A stretch of DNA of 64,000 nt from Cercis canadensis (Eukaryota; Streptophyta; Magnoliopsida; Fabales; Fabaceae). The position numbers and the translations under genes are program-made. Each line of letters starts with the position of its first letter. The first letter of the stretch is position 1. The stretch lies in contig QAOA01002596.1 of the NCBI GenBank assembly GCA_003255065.1, positions 134,561 through 198,560 on the forward strand, given 5' to 3'. A model generated the notes under the pieces. That model worked only from the letters and a program-made list of their open reading frames with translations. It made no database searches and was not told the origin of the DNA. Shown here in pieces: positions 19,414-32,020 of the stretch.

Positions 19414-21506
19414 TTATAAGTTCCATTCCCAAATGTTCACATAATAGTCTTGGTTGAATGCATCAAAATCTCCAGTCATGGATTGGTCATCCACTAGTGG
19501 CCACTGTGGAAGCATAAAACAATTGTCATCGTCAGGCATTGAAGGCATAGAATATGTCCAGTCTCCCATGGATGGTTTTGGAAGCAGGGTTACCGAGTAA
19601 TCCCCATTGTCAAAACAATTGTCATCGTCAGGCATTGAAGGCATAGGATATGTCCAGTCTCCCATGGATGGTTTTGGAAGCAGGGTTGTCGAGTAATCCC
19701 CATTGTCAAAACAATTGTCATCGTCAGGCATTGAAGGCATAGAATATGTCCAGTCTCCCATGGATGGTTTTGGAAGCAGGGTTGTCGAGTAATCCCCATT
19801 GTCAAAACAATTGTCATCGCCAGGCACTGAAGGCATAGAATATGTCCAGTCTCCCATGGATGGTTTTGGAAGCAGGGTTGCCGAGTAATCCCCATTGTCA
19901 AAAAAAGGTGTGATTGGTTCACAATTGCCCGAGTAATGAGTTGAATGAGCAGGAGTTGCAATTGCATTTGTAGGGATGAATGTGTCAATTGGCATGACCA
20001 TTGAGGGCTGATTCTGTTGTGACTGTGACTGTGACTGTGACTCTAAAGCTGAATTTTGCAGCACTTGGTCATCCACTGGTGGCCACTGTAGAAGCATAAA
20101 ACCACTGTTATCGCCTGGCATTGAAGGCATAGAATATGTCAAGTCTCCCATGGATGGTTCTGGAAGCAGGGCTACTGAGTCATTCCCATTGTCAAAAAAA
20201 TGTGTGATTGGTTCACAATAGCCCAAGCAATGAGTTGAATTAGCAGGAGTTGTAGAGATGAATGCGTCAATTGCCATGACCATTGAAGGCTCATTCTGCT
20301 GAGACTCTGACTCTAGAGTTGCATTTTGCAGCACTTGCTTTGGGATTTCAACTTCTTCAATGTCTTTGCATTTTGGCTTATCATCTTTAGTTTGACGGCC
20401 ATAAATTTGGCATAGAACCCAATCATCTAACTGCAAAAATAAAAGTTAAAGTTATATTAATTTTCAAGGCCACATGGATTAATTAATCATGATATTATAA
20501 GAATAAATTTAGTTAATTAGACACTTACTTGATTGTCAAGAATGAACTCATGCATCAACCAATTGGTCTTATTTTTTTCTTTGGGTTTTCCAATGTGAAA
20601 AACCAGTGTGTTCTTGCTTCCAACTGCATTGGGTCCGCATTTTATTGGGTCAGAAGCTTTTCTAGAAGCCTTCCAGTAACCAAAGTCTGCAACTCTTCTA
20701 TCCACGCGATTCGATCTTGCGTGTTTCCAATTTCTTGGACTGAAGAAGAACATAGAATTATTCTCTCCTTTGGGATTATAAATAGCTGTTTACACCACAA
20801 AAAAAAAGCCATTAACTGCAATCAGTNTGTGAAAAACCAGTGTGTTTTTGCTTCCAACTGCATTGGGTCCGCATTTTATTGGGTCAGAAGCTTTTCTAGA
20901 GGCCTTCCAGTAACCAAAGTCTGCAACTCTTCTATCCACGCGATTCGATCTTGCGTGTTTCCAATTTCTTGGACTGAAGAAGAACATAGAATTATTCTCT
21001 CCTTTGGGATTATAAATAGCTGTTTACACCACAAAAAAAAAGCCATTAACTGCAATCAGTGACACAATTTTATAATATTTACAATTGAATTATCAGATAT
21101 CATTTGGAGACATTATTTAAAATAAAAGAAAGAAAATAAAGATGTTGGAGACCATCAAAGAAAATATACAGAAACTAGATCAGAAGAAAAAATATAAAGA
21201 AAGAAAGATTATGAAAGTGTAGATAGGTGATCTATCGTTTTTCTGCATACCACGGAGTTGTTGAGGAGAGTGCTTATAGATATCAACTTCACGAACGAGA
21301 GCAAGTGGGGGTAAGAAACCGTGTCCGGTAACCTTGTTGTTTAGGTAAAATATCAACTCCTCGTCCTTAGGGTTGAACCTGAACCCCGTTGGAAACAAAG
21401 CCATGTATTGAGCATAGTTGATGTTGTTGTTGTTGTTGTTCTTCGTAGCTGCATCACCATCTGCAACTGGAAAAAGAGGTACAGCTTTCTGGTTTCCCTG
21501 CTGCAT
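19414..21506 (-). CDS. NAC-domain transcription factor with tandem-repeat C-terminus
   Basis: Three exons on the minus strand: 21506-21251, 20785-20529 and 20430-19414 (stop TAA). They give 509 aa with phase kept. NAC subdomains are visible in order: A ([20 protein letters not shown], about 38-57), B ([14 protein letters not shown]), C ([12 protein letters not shown] followed by [10 protein letters not shown]), D ([20 protein letters not shown]) and E ([11 protein letters not shown]). The N-terminus has a poly-Asn run. NAC proteins are plant-specific DNA-binding factors, and the C-terminal part usually activates transcription. Here that part is made of nested repeats: a segment of about 100 aa occurs twice, and the second copy contains four tandem 32-aa units ([19 protein letters not shown]..). 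I see no C-terminal membrane segment. A second copy of part of exon 2 lies in intron 1 (20828-21060) and is probably an assembly artefact. Confidence 0.88.
19515..19898 (-). repeat. Four tandem 96-bp coding repeats in the NAC gene
   Basis: The 96-bp period is exact: the CAAAACAATT anchor recurs at 19611, 19707 and 19803. Units differ by only a few bases. They encode 32-aa repeats with acidic ends (PDDDN) and a constant [10 protein letters not shown] core. A more diverged unit lies at about 20085-20200. Confidence 0.92.
20828..21060 (-). repeat. Second copy of NAC exon 2 (partial), next to an N
   Basis: The segment is nearly identical (two differences noticed) to 20594-20826, and the two are separated by a single N at 20827. 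This copy has the exon 2 acceptor and NAC subdomain C, but stops at the N before subdomain D is complete and before any donor site. It could not act as a normal exon. It is best read as an unmerged contig overlap. Confidence 0.75.
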
Positions 21507-23187
21507 GGCGCTGCACGCTTATGAGACTGAGACAGTTACTAGAGAAAGAGAGAAGAGAAAAGAGAAAAGTTTGAAGAGTGGTAGGTAAAAGTAAAACAAC
21601 TAATATGTGTAAGTGGTTTAATTATTTTATAGTGGGTTTTTGAGGTCTCCTAGTATCATATTTAGATGACACGCGTGATTAGTTATTGAGAGTTAATTAA
21701 ATTCCTTTGTATTGGATTAACCTGACTTGTTTTCACACTTTCAATAACGTGTTTTTCTTATCTTTTTTCTTTAGAAAAAAATTGTTTTTCGGCAGAAAAT
21801 TTTGAAGGTAGTTATAGAATTTAAACATTCAATTTGCATTTTTCTTTCAATGGATAAGTCGTTTCTTTTAACTGCAGATATATTCCTGTTTCTGGAATGT
21901 TCCCAAGGAGTAGGATGTTATCTTTTGATTGTTGAGTTTGACAGAGGAAAACAGATAATAAGCACTGAGGTTTGAGGAAACAGAGAATAAGGAAACCCTA
22001 AAATTCCATAAAACAAGCAATTAGTACACACGTAGAATGTTTAAATTCTAGCACTGTTTCCACTTAAGTCATTATATAAATTCTATGATCATCAGCTACT
22101 AACAGAAAAAGTTTTCATCAATTTAGCTTTGGCATTTTTATTGAACAAAACTCCTCCATGCATCTTCGTCCTTCTCTCTCTCTCATTCCAATAATGAAAC
22201 AGCACACATAGACAACACACTCAAAGTTGAAAATACCATGGTTTCTCTTCTTTATGCACCTGTTCAACCTAATGCAGTTTACTGTGAACCAAATAATATT
22301 AATAGCCCTAGAATTATATGCTGACAAACATATACTTTGTTATCCCATTTGAGAATGGAGCCATGGGAGTGGCTATAATGGCTTCTTCTGGCTATGGCAA
22401 ATTCACATTTCTTGAGGCTGCATAAGGTATTAACCCTCTAATTTTAAGTCCAATTAAGCAATGAGACATGCATGTGAATGTGACTTACAAGTCTCATTCA
22501 TAGCATGTGACTAATTTATTATCATGAATTATTGTTGAGTGATGCCAAACCGTTTGTGGTCAAGTGACCTTGAAGTTGTCTTCAAAATTTATAAATTTTG
22601 TGTTTGAACTTAAAGTCGTAATAAAAAGTTTCCAAAAAAAAAAATTATGTTGAGTGATCATATATATTCTTTATGTACTGTTTATGAAATTTTATAAATT
22701 ATAAACTAATTTCTAATAGGGAAATATTGAGATGAATTTTAGTTATTAATTAACTAAAATTTATTCAGTAACGTGTTTTTATGAATTATGATACTCTTTT
22801 CCAAAAAACGGAAAAAAAAAAAAAAGATGATAACATAGTATCACTATGAGAAAGAACTTGATGTCAATTTTTTAGCCCTTGATCGTTAAAGAGCCTCCAT
22901 GGAGTGGTGCAACTCAGATACCAAGGGGTTATAATTGAAGTTTGAAATAAATCACTAAGAAGGAATATTTAACTCTTTACCTAAACTCTATTAAGTACCA
23001 ACTATCTATTATCTAAACTACCAAAGAGATAAGTACTAGTAGATAACAATTGAAGATGAAATAAATTAAGTGATATACTTATTCTCATTAAAAAGAATAA
23101 ATTAAATTATCTTATCTTATCCAAGTGTAAGATTGACTACCACGCCCAATACCCTTGGGCTGACCTTTTTTTTTTTATTAAGATAAT

Positions 23188-23394
23188 GGAAGTTTGTTAT
23201 ATACTTTTGATATTTTATATGGTATGTCATATAACATAGAAATAATCAATGTGTGAATGAAATATATATAAATTAATTATTTTTAAGTTTGTTTGAAAAA
23301 TAAAATATATTTTATATCTAATAAAATATAAAAATTACATATAATTATTACATCAGTATGGTATGACATATCCATATAATATAACAGAATTTCC
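23188..23394 (+). mobile_element. MITE-like element, family copy 1
   Basis: A 207-bp AT-rich element with related ends: GGAAGTTTGTTATAT at the left and the reverse complement GGAAATTCTGTTATAT at the right. The interior (AAATTAATTATTTTTAAGTT followed by TAATAAAATATAAAAATTA) recurs at 34807-35004 and, inverted, at 30781-30957. No transposase is encoded. I did not find a clean target-site duplication. Confidence 0.6.
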
Positions 23395-24945
23395 GTAAAA
23401 TAATAATATGAAAGTTTAAATCTAATTTTTTATAAAGCTAACCTGAATTTGTCTTTTTCTTATTAGATGCTTAGATGCTATATAAGAGGGGTCGTTTAGT
23501 AAATTGGAGGGAACTATAGAAAGAGCTACAGGGGCGATGGCCCCACAAGCTTCAATAATTGTTTGATGGCATTCCCATAATATTTTTCTTAGTCATAATG
23601 TGACAATTATTATATACAACCCAATAAATTAAGACCCACATCAACTTAATTATTACATAAATCTTATGATGATAGGATCTTAAAACTATGACCATCTTCT
23701 TTAAAGTTATCACTGATGTAAGAAACTTAAACTACATCAATTTATTTAATTATAAATTACCAAATGATAAAGGGTGATAGAGAAAGAAAAATATAATATT
23801 CTACATATACTATGAAAGACAAAGAAAGTTATGATTTAAGGGTTTAATGACACCCACTTATCGTAAGAATTAAAATGTTTGATGTTAAGAATTTTATTTT
23901 ATTTTATTTTATTTTTGTTTATTCTTTTCTTCTTTTCTTAACATATTGCATTTCTGTGTAAAAAAAATATTTAAAAATAAAAAAGAAAAAAGAAAAAGCC
24001 TAATAATGGTCAATTGATAAAGTCAAGGGTTTATGTAGTCAAACAAAGGTTGTTTATGGTGTTGAATCATGAATGGTGATGGTCAATGGTCAAGGAAGAG
24101 ATGCCACAAATATTCAACTGTCTTCTTGGGCCTCCATAGTCCCATATGCAATGGATTAAGACCGAATATGAGCCTCCATTTTAACTAACCCTCACTTTTG
24201 CTAAAACTTGTTGGCTTTTCAGTGGGCCATGCCATTTTGTTCCCTCCCAAATCTTAATGCCTCTTCCCATCAAAGATTGTTTCTAATAATTACGTTGCGT
24301 AGCCTCTCTCCCAAGCCAACTCACCACCATCCCTCTCTTATTGGATAGCATAATTCTCTATTCCATTCTATATTATTCTAATATTCTAGAGTATTCTAAT
24401 ATTCTCGATTATTCAAAAAAGCAAAAAAAGAAAAAAAAAAGACTAATGCGGAGTAAGAATGGAATAGATCAATCATTTCAATATAAAGATTTTTTACCTT
24501 ATTAATTTTTTTTAATGTTTACCTTATCAATGTTAGGAATTATATATATGTTTTCTAAAACTTGATGAAATCATTTTCTTTTGTTTTAAAAGATATTCTG
24601 CTTATTTGTGAATTATAATAATTTATATCCAATCTTAAGCTTTAATATATAATTTTCATTATTTATATATATATTTTTTGTAATTTAATAACTAGGATAT
24701 GACCTTAATTTTGGATCAAGTCATATATGCTCTAGAAAAATTTATTGTTAAAGCACTTATAACTATAACTTTTTGTGAGAAAATATTTTGAGACTCTCAT
24801 ATGAATGGTCTTAAACACAAGACTATTTTCTTGCAAAAAAAAACTTTATAATTAACTGATCTATAGCCTATTATTTCTATAACCTTTATAAAATTAGGAC
24901 GGCAATACAACATCATATTTTATTAAAATTCATGGAAAGAGGGTA

Positions 24946-24948
<3 letters not shown>

Positions 24949-24980
<32 letters not shown>
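24949..24980. repeat. (AT)n microsatellite
   Basis: A pure AT dinucleotide run of about 32 bp, about 200 bp upstream of the RIBA start. Confidence 0.95.
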
Positions 24981-24983
<3 letters not shown>

Positions 24984-25036
24984 CACGCATTAGTGGTACA
25001 GAAGGCAGCCATCACCCATCAGCCACCGAACCGAAC

Positions 25037-25042
25037 CACGTG
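25037..25042. promoter_or_regulatory. G-box (CACGTG) upstream of RIBA
   Basis: The palindromic CACGTG core lies about 145 bp upstream of the RIBA start codon. G-boxes bind bZIP and bHLH factors and are common in light-responsive promoters of plastid-targeted proteins. Function here is inferred only. Confidence 0.45.
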
Positions 25043-25184
25043 AAGCAGACCATTACCTTCTCAACATTACGATTCGTGGTTGCTTCCTTCAATTTGCTTC
25101 TTTTTCTTCGTTAATTATATATATAGAGCAACAAAGACACGATTTTGGCTGAAGCATTCAACCAAAGTCAGTCTTTAGCAGAGA

Positions 25185-28100
25185 ATGGCTTCTCTCAATC
25201 TCACCTATTCTTCCACAGCAGCTCTCTCGCGCCCACGGTGAGTTTTCCAGTCCTTTCTGTATCCATTCTTCTGGGTTAGGCAAGTTCTCATTTTTTGACC
25301 TCTACATGCAATATAATAAGATTTTCCTGCCATAGCCATCTGGGTTTTCAAAATCTTTGTATTTTCTCTCAGTAATTCCTTGTTTGAGTTCAAAGTCTTT
25401 AGCTTTCCTGATTGTTTGCTTCATAAATATTTGTAGATTCAATATTTGGTTTTTTGGTTTGAGTTATTTATTTGTGTAATAGAGTGGTCCATTTTCATTC
25501 CCTGGATCCATTATCAGACACCATTTTGACTATGTAATGCCCTGTGATCCCAATTTGGCATATGACTTCGTGTTAGTTGATGTTGCATAGTGGGTGCGGG
25601 TTTGTTCCTTAATATAACTATTGTTACTAAAACATTTTTCAGTGCTCATGAATAAATACTGTTGGCAGAAATCGTGGTATGGTGTTAGTAGATAAACATA
25701 GAAAAGATCGCTTAGTTTAGGGTGGAAAACTTGTTGGATTCTAATTCTATCTCAATCTTGAGAACTTTAATTATGTCAAAGATTATGTCTTTGATTTCCA
25801 CTTGAGGAAATGATATGCAAGCTTCTGCTCAGTGTAACTATACTTACTTGTCAACTTCAACCTGTTACTAACTCAAGGTCAAGCCTGCATTCCATCATTT
25901 GGCACAATTTTAAGCTTCTAGGAAGTATTCTCTACCTGTTACAGTAAAAAATGTCTAGCCTTCATATCTTATGGAGGTTTATATAAGATTTTTCTCTTTT
26001 CCTATCAACTTGGTGTTGCCACATCATAATTACTCATTGAAAATATTCTGTGCAGGACAAGGAAACACTTCAAGTTGTTCAATGGGTTACAGAGTGTGAA
26101 TTCTTTTCTTGTAAATGGACACAGATCTGAGTTGGCATTTATCCGACTGGATTCTAAATTCTCCTCAAGTGACAATGGTGTTACTAGACCCAAAGCAACA
26201 TTGATCTCTGGAGGAGGTGACCTTCTTTCTTATCCAAATGCCACTGATGTTGTGATAACTGAAGATCTTGTTGGCAATGATTCAGTAGGAATTGAGGTGC
26301 AACCTGATGCAATAGCATTTGGAACACTTGCAGCAGACACAGCACTAACAAGTACTGGTTTTCCTGATGACAATGATGAATTTGATTTGGACAGCCCCAC
26401 AGAAGGTTTTGCTTCTATTCCTGAGGCCATTGAAGACATCCGACATGGAAAGGTTGCTAATTTATCTTTTTTTAATTTTTTTGGCCCAATAATTTCTCTT
26501 GCTCTTTCTTTGCTTAGTGTGATTGAGGTCTATAATGTTAAAGTTGAGCTTTTGCATCAGTGCTTTTAGTTACTAACTAATAATAATGCCACAGATGGTA
26601 TTGGTAGTAGATGATGAGGACAGAGAAAATGAAGGAGACTTGATAATGGCAGCACAGTTGGCAACACCTGAGGCTATGGCTTTTATTGTGAAGCATGGAA
26701 CTGGGATAGTTTGTGTAAGTATGAAAGAGGAGGATCTGGAAAGATTGGCACTTCCTTTGATGGTGGATAGTAAGGATAATGATGAGAAACTCCGCACAGC
26801 ATTCACTGTGACAGTGGTATGTACTATTCATATGTGTATCATTGCATTTGTAATTAAACAATACATTTCCTCAGACAATGAGAGCTAAACTTTAGGAAAT
26901 AAATTGTTTTGTCTAACTTGCTCTTGTATAATGGATTTAGTTTGCAATTTTTTTACTTTTTTTTGGATAGGAGTTAGTTTCTAACTAATTTGTTGGAACA
27001 TTAGCTAATTGCACCTGATGGCTATCTGTCCCAAGTGTATAAAGGATATTGATTATCATTTATCAAAATGCCAAGAAGTCAACAATGATGAAAGTTTGTC
27101 TGCTGTTATATCTGCAATTATGAAATCTCATTTCATGAATTTTAGGCATCTATCCTTGGAATATGACAGATTGCAACATTTTATATTTTATTTGTAGGAT
27201 GCTAAACAAGGTACCACCACAGGAGTATCAGCTCAGGATAGGGCAACAACAGTGTTGGCTCTTGCATCTAGAGATTCAAAACCTGATGATTTCAACCGCC
27301 CAGGCCATATATTTCCCCTAAAATACAGGGAAGGTGGTGTCTTGAAAAGAGCTGGACACACAGAAGCTTCAGTCGATCTTGCTGTGCTTGCTGGGTTGGA
27401 TCCTGTCGCAGTTCTATGTGAGGTGGTAGATGATGATGGTTCTATGGCTAGATTACCTAAGCTTCGCGAATTCGCAGAGCGTGAAAACTTGAAAATCGTT
27501 TCTATTGCTGACTTAATAAGGTATGTGGTTACCTGTCCTGGAAGATGTACTTAGGCTTATTGTATGCTTATTTAAGATGTCAATCATGTCTAGGTTGTCT
27601 TGTCTTAAACCATAATTTACCTGACTAGAACCTAAAAATATTATCATTAGAAATGGAATCAACTTAGCTTCTCATGGTACTAGTTATGGTAGGTAGTAAG
27701 TGCTGATTATAATGATTATTTCTGAGGCATGAAATATTTATTTTGAGATTGCTAATTTAAAGTTAACTATTTTAATGCCAGTGTATCAGGATCATGTTTT
27801 CCTAATCTTCCATTTGATGGCCTTGCATTTGGTCCTCTGTTTTTTTTTTTTTTTTAAATCTTTTTCCTATCTATTTCTTTTGTTCCTTAAATTTGGATCC
27901 CCTCTGCAAAGGTACTGCTGTGTGGATTATTCTTGTTGCTTATATAGTTAGTAAGGAGATTAACAAATAATCTTATGACAGGTATAGAAGGAAGAGAGAT
28001 AAATTAGTAGATCGTGCTGGTGCAGCACTAATACCTACAATGTGGGGGCCATTCACAGCATACTGCTATAGGTCCCATTTGGATGGAATTGAGCATATTG

Positions 28101-29842
28101 CAATGGTTAAGGTAAGCAATGCTTGTATTTATGTTGAACTGCATATACATAGCAATCCACTTACATATACAAGTGAACATTCTTATATAAATCGCACCTT
28201 ATACACAAGGTTTGGCCTAAATTTGATTTTTGCAACTGTAGTTTTAAACCACTTGGCAAAAAGTGTCTATTGCACCTATGCTACACTATGCAATCATGTA
28301 ATTATACGTACTGAATTTAAAACCCACAGAAGTGATTGCAGACAAAACCAACTCAAAATACAGCTAACATTTGTACTGGGTCATATAAAGAACAAGCAAT
28401 AGAAAATCTAAAACTGAAGCAATTTATTAGTTATAGTTGTTTCATGCCACTCTTAGAACTCCAAATTAAACTCTGAACTCTACTGAATTAGAACTGAGAG
28501 GATTTAAACAGAAGGAAATTTATAGGGAGTTGGCTATACAAAGGTTTCTCTTCCTCTCTCACAAATCTCATGAAGAGCAAGCCTATAAAGGAGTCTTCCA
28601 GAGCTCCTTCAATAATCTAAAAGTCCTGTATTTATATTTTAAAGTTAGTCATAGTTGTGGTTTTAACTTTATCTTATTTAACAGGGAGACATCGGAGATG
28701 GACAAGATGTTCTTGTGAGGGTACACTCGGAGTGTCTCACTGGAGACATATTTGGATCTGCCAGATGTGACTGTGGGAATCAGCTTGCACTTGCAATGCA
28801 GCAAATTGAGGCTGCTGGTAGAGGTGTACTGGTTTATTTACGTGGACATGAAGGAAGGGGTATTGGATTGGGCCACAAGCTTCGTGCTTATAATCTACAG
28901 GATGATGGACGAGATACTGTTGAAGCCAATGAGGAATTGGGATTGCCTGTCGACTCACGGGAGTATGGACTTGGTGCACAGGTAATTATAGTTAAAGTAC
29001 TTTTTTTTTTACTTTTCTTTTCTTTAGTTTGCTAATGAAGTACTGGTTGGAAAGCGTATACTACTCGCCTAGATGCAAACGTAGTTCATGGTGATTTACA
29101 ATGATGGTTGAACTGTGGAAGGACTCTTGGTTATTGTTTGGTGCAACAGAATCCAGTTAAAAAATTCTTGTTCTTTCTTTGGGTCAAATCTGCATGCTTT
29201 TTTTGTTTTGATTAGATAAAAATTTCATTCATCCACCTAAATAATAATAGTAAAAGAAACTTGCCCGTTTGGTTCTGAGTTATGGTTGAAGTGAACACTT
29301 AGTTTTTCCAAATCCTCTACTGAGTTGTTATACATATGTTATGTGTTATTGTCAGTTCTCTCAAATAACTTTTTTTGGGTTGAGTAAGTATCAACAGTGT
29401 TGAAATATGTTTGATACATGATGAATCTCATGCTTGCTTGGGCTGTTCAGATATTAAAAAAAAATATAATTTGAATTAGTAACAAATACTTCAAACTTAG
29501 TTGCTTCTAGACCTGATAAGCACCCTCATACATGCAAAGAATTTTGACAGCAATTTCAAAAATTTGTACTTGCAGATGCTGAGAGACTTGGGTGTTCGAT
29601 CCATGAAGTTGATGACAAACAACCCATCAAAATATGTTGGGCTCAAAGGATATGGTTTGACAGTTTCCGGTAGGATTCCCTTATTAACACTTATCACAAA
29701 GGAGAACAGGAGATATTTGGAGACCAAACGTGTGAAAATGGGCCATGACTATGGCTTGGAATTCAATGGCAAATTAAGCAGTCATGACAATGGCAATGGC
29801 AAAGCCAGCACTGGTGAGCCTAATGCCGTTACTGGCTCCTAA
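25185..29842 (+). CDS. RIBA1: Bifunctional riboflavin biosynthesis protein RIBA (DHBP synthase / GTP cyclohydrolase II), chloroplastic
   Basis: Seven exons: 25185-25237, 26056-26452, 26595-26816, 27198-27520, 27982-28111, 28685-28981 and 29576-29842. They give 562 aa with phase kept. The first 130 or so residues form a plastid transit peptide and acidic linker. The DHBP synthase half carries the acidic metal/substrate loop [10 protein letters not shown] (about 156-165) and a [13 protein letters not shown] block. The GTP cyclohydrolase II half carries [20 protein letters not shown] (zinc ligands C392, C403, C405) and GHEGRGIGL (429-437), followed by [14 protein letters not shown]. The enzyme makes 3,4-dihydroxy-2-butanone 4-phosphate from ribulose 5-phosphate, and the pyrimidine precursor from GTP. 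These are the two entry steps of riboflavin, FMN and FAD synthesis in plastids. Both halves keep their key residues, unlike plant RIBA2 and RIBA3 paralogs that have lost one activity, so RIBA1 is the best match. The exon 2 donor is GTTGCT. Confidence 0.95.
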
Positions 29843-30780
29843 ACCTGCTTTCCTACCAGATAAACAGTTTAATGTCAGATGCAAAGCAGAAGAGGAAGGG
29901 AAATGTGGATTTCCACACTGCAGATGAATTTCAAGAAGTGGTTGAAACACGATTCTATTTATGAACTAGATTTTTTCTGATTCATTTGTCTGATTTTTCT
30001 TCAGGCAGGCTCAACTAAATTATAGGCTTCTGCAAACAGTCTCATGAGTTCTGAAAATTTAACTAGTTCCATGTAATGCCATTCTTTCTTCTCTTTATGC
30101 TGTATAATAGATAAGGGCATTTGCCTATACAAATTCGAGGTATACATTTTGTTATGGTCTTTATAGATAGACACTGCCTAAGCAAAGTTTCTGTATTCTT
30201 TTTGTGGGCAATAACTCAATTAATGTACTAGAGTTGGTGCCTCTAATGAAGAGAACCACATGTTGTAGCTCTACTGTGCATAGATTCCTTCTGTGTTCCT
30301 TCAGAGTGGTAACTGTTATATATATTGCTAAGCTTCTTTCCTCTGAATCTTTCTCGTTTGTTGCTTTCAAGATTTGTAATTTCAAACAAAGGAAAAAGAA
30401 TTCAAGAGCTTGATGTCATGTAATTATAAGAATTTAAGAGTTTGGTGTAATTTCTTACCAACGAATAAGAATTGAAGAGTTTAATTGTAATTTCTTATAT
30501 GGACCACTTATATGAAATAAAAAAAAAAATCTCTTATAATTATAAAAAGAATATTTAAGTTTTTTTTTTAATTCACCAGAAGCTGGGTAGTTTATCATTT
30601 CTTAAAATTTATCTCACTCCTACACAAAAGGATTAAAATTCAATACCTCTTTCATAAAGTACCAAATGCTTAACTATTACTTGAGTATTTCCTTGAAGGC
30701 TTTATAAATCTGTTTAGACTTGGTGAACACAAATTTTTTAGTTAGGAAAGCAAAACTTTTACAACTACAATTAGTTGTTC

Positions 30781-30957
30781 AGAAATTTTATGATATTACA
30801 TGTGACGTGACAAATATACATAATTTTTATATTTTATTTAATATAAAATTAATTTTTTTTATTTTCTCAAACAAACTGAAAAATAATTAATTTGTATATA
30901 TATCATTCATATATTAACTATTCTTATGTAGTACATACAACAAAATATGTAAGAAAC
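30781..30957 (-). mobile_element. MITE-like element, family copy 2 (inverted)
   Basis: Read on the minus strand, this segment aligns along its length with 23188-23394 and 34807-35004. It shares AAATTAATTATTTTTCAGTTTG followed by AAATAAAATATAAAAATTAT. Its termini are degenerate. Confidence 0.55.
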
Positions 30958-31892
30958 CTCCTTGGTTGTTTCATGTCTTCTTTTTTCCATTTTCTAATCA
31001 ATACAAAATTGTTTGTATCACTTTATTAGAGTTCTCAAATTTTATTTATCATAAAAAAAACAACCAATGAAAACATTTGATATTATTATTAGAATTTTTT
31101 TTTCTCATTAACTAAGGAAAGCCTAGCTATGAATGGTAAAGATAGAATCTAAACTTGAAAACTTAAACTTATAAAAAAAAAAAATCATCTAAATCATCTT
31201 GACATGACTTGTACGGTAAACCCAGTTGATGAAAAAATTTCCAATCCTTTACCTAATTCCATTTTTCATAATTACTGTCTTTGACTTGAAATTTTATGGT
31301 TAGAAACAAACACGTTTTTAAAGTGTTTGGTATTCTCTTTCCTTAGGTTTCCGTTTAACGGCTACTCGCTAGTAGAAAGTAGAAGGAGAAAGTAAAGGTA
31401 AAGGTAAAGGTAAAGGGAAATTTGCACGTTGCTGAAGACCTACACGTTGACGTGGTCCCTCCTATTCTCATGGGGTTCGGTACCAACTCTGCCACCGGAA
31501 CCCTCAAAAAAATTAGATCACCAAATTATTTTTATTTTCTTTGCCCCCAAAATTATTTCAATAGATTTATTCGACCGTTACCACTGACTTTCTATATAAA
31601 GCACTCATCCTACGGTCAATATTCATCTCTTTCTTCAATTTCGAAACCACGTGTACGGTTTAGATGCCCATACAGCTGTACTTTACACGAACCAGCTTGG
31701 AATCTCACATTGACGCTTCACCCTACCCGCGTGTTTCATCCTTCACGGCAACTCCAGCCATTTACCCTTTCATACTTGATAGAATAATCTCCACCCTTGA
31801 CTTCCCTCGAGATGCGTGTGATTTTCATTTCGACGTATCAACGGCTATATCTGCTCCACCCTCAATCAGCGCTTCACGCGGTGACACCCTTC

Positions 31893-31900
31893 TATAAATA
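31893..31900 (+). promoter_or_regulatory. TATA box of AGP gene 1
   Basis: TATAAATA lies 128 bp upstream of the AGP start codon. The same CCTTCTATAAAT context is found before AGP gene 2 (35494). Confidence 0.7.
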
Positions 31901-32020
31901 CCCTCCGAGTCTCTGTGTTTCTCATAATCGTCTTTCACTCTACCTTTTCTCAGAATCATAGTCATACTCTTTGTGTTTGAGCTTTATTTTGCTCTCTTGG
32001 ATTTTATTTCTTTCTCTAAA

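Larger units (their letters stand above)
21507..25184. other. Long AT-rich intergenic region
   Basis: Holds the NAC promoter on its left and the RIBA promoter on its right. It contains a MITE-like element (23188-23394), several A/T homopolymers and an (AT)n microsatellite (24949-24980). No gene with recognisable domains was found. Small ORFs here lack coding signals. Confidence 0.6.
29843..32020. other. Intergenic: RIBA 3' UTR, MITE-like copy, AGP1 promoter
   Basis: The RIBA 3' UTR probably runs to about 30200. A MITE-like copy is at 30781-30957. A short TAAAGG tandem repeat lies near 31392-31415. The last 600 bp are the promoter and 5' UTR of the first arabinogalactan protein gene. Open frames in that promoter (for example 31422-31787) look non-coding. 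Confidence 0.6.

Noticed and set aside
19515..19898. Regular 96-bp repeats considered as a CRISPR-like or satellite array
   Set aside because: The units are contiguous without spacers, are in frame within an exon, and the sequence is a plant nuclear gene.
19590..19988. 132-codon repetitive minus-strand ORF
   Set aside because: It is a second frame of the NAC tandem repeats. The main frame carries the NAC protein.
22300..22440. Short frame with MGVAIMASSGYGKFTF-like translation near 22.36 kb
   Set aside because: It is too short, with no splice-consistent extension and no recognised family.
31422..31787. 121-codon ORF upstream of AGP gene 1
   Set aside because: It lies in the AGP1 promoter, shares no family features, and the homologous region before AGP2 does not keep the frame.
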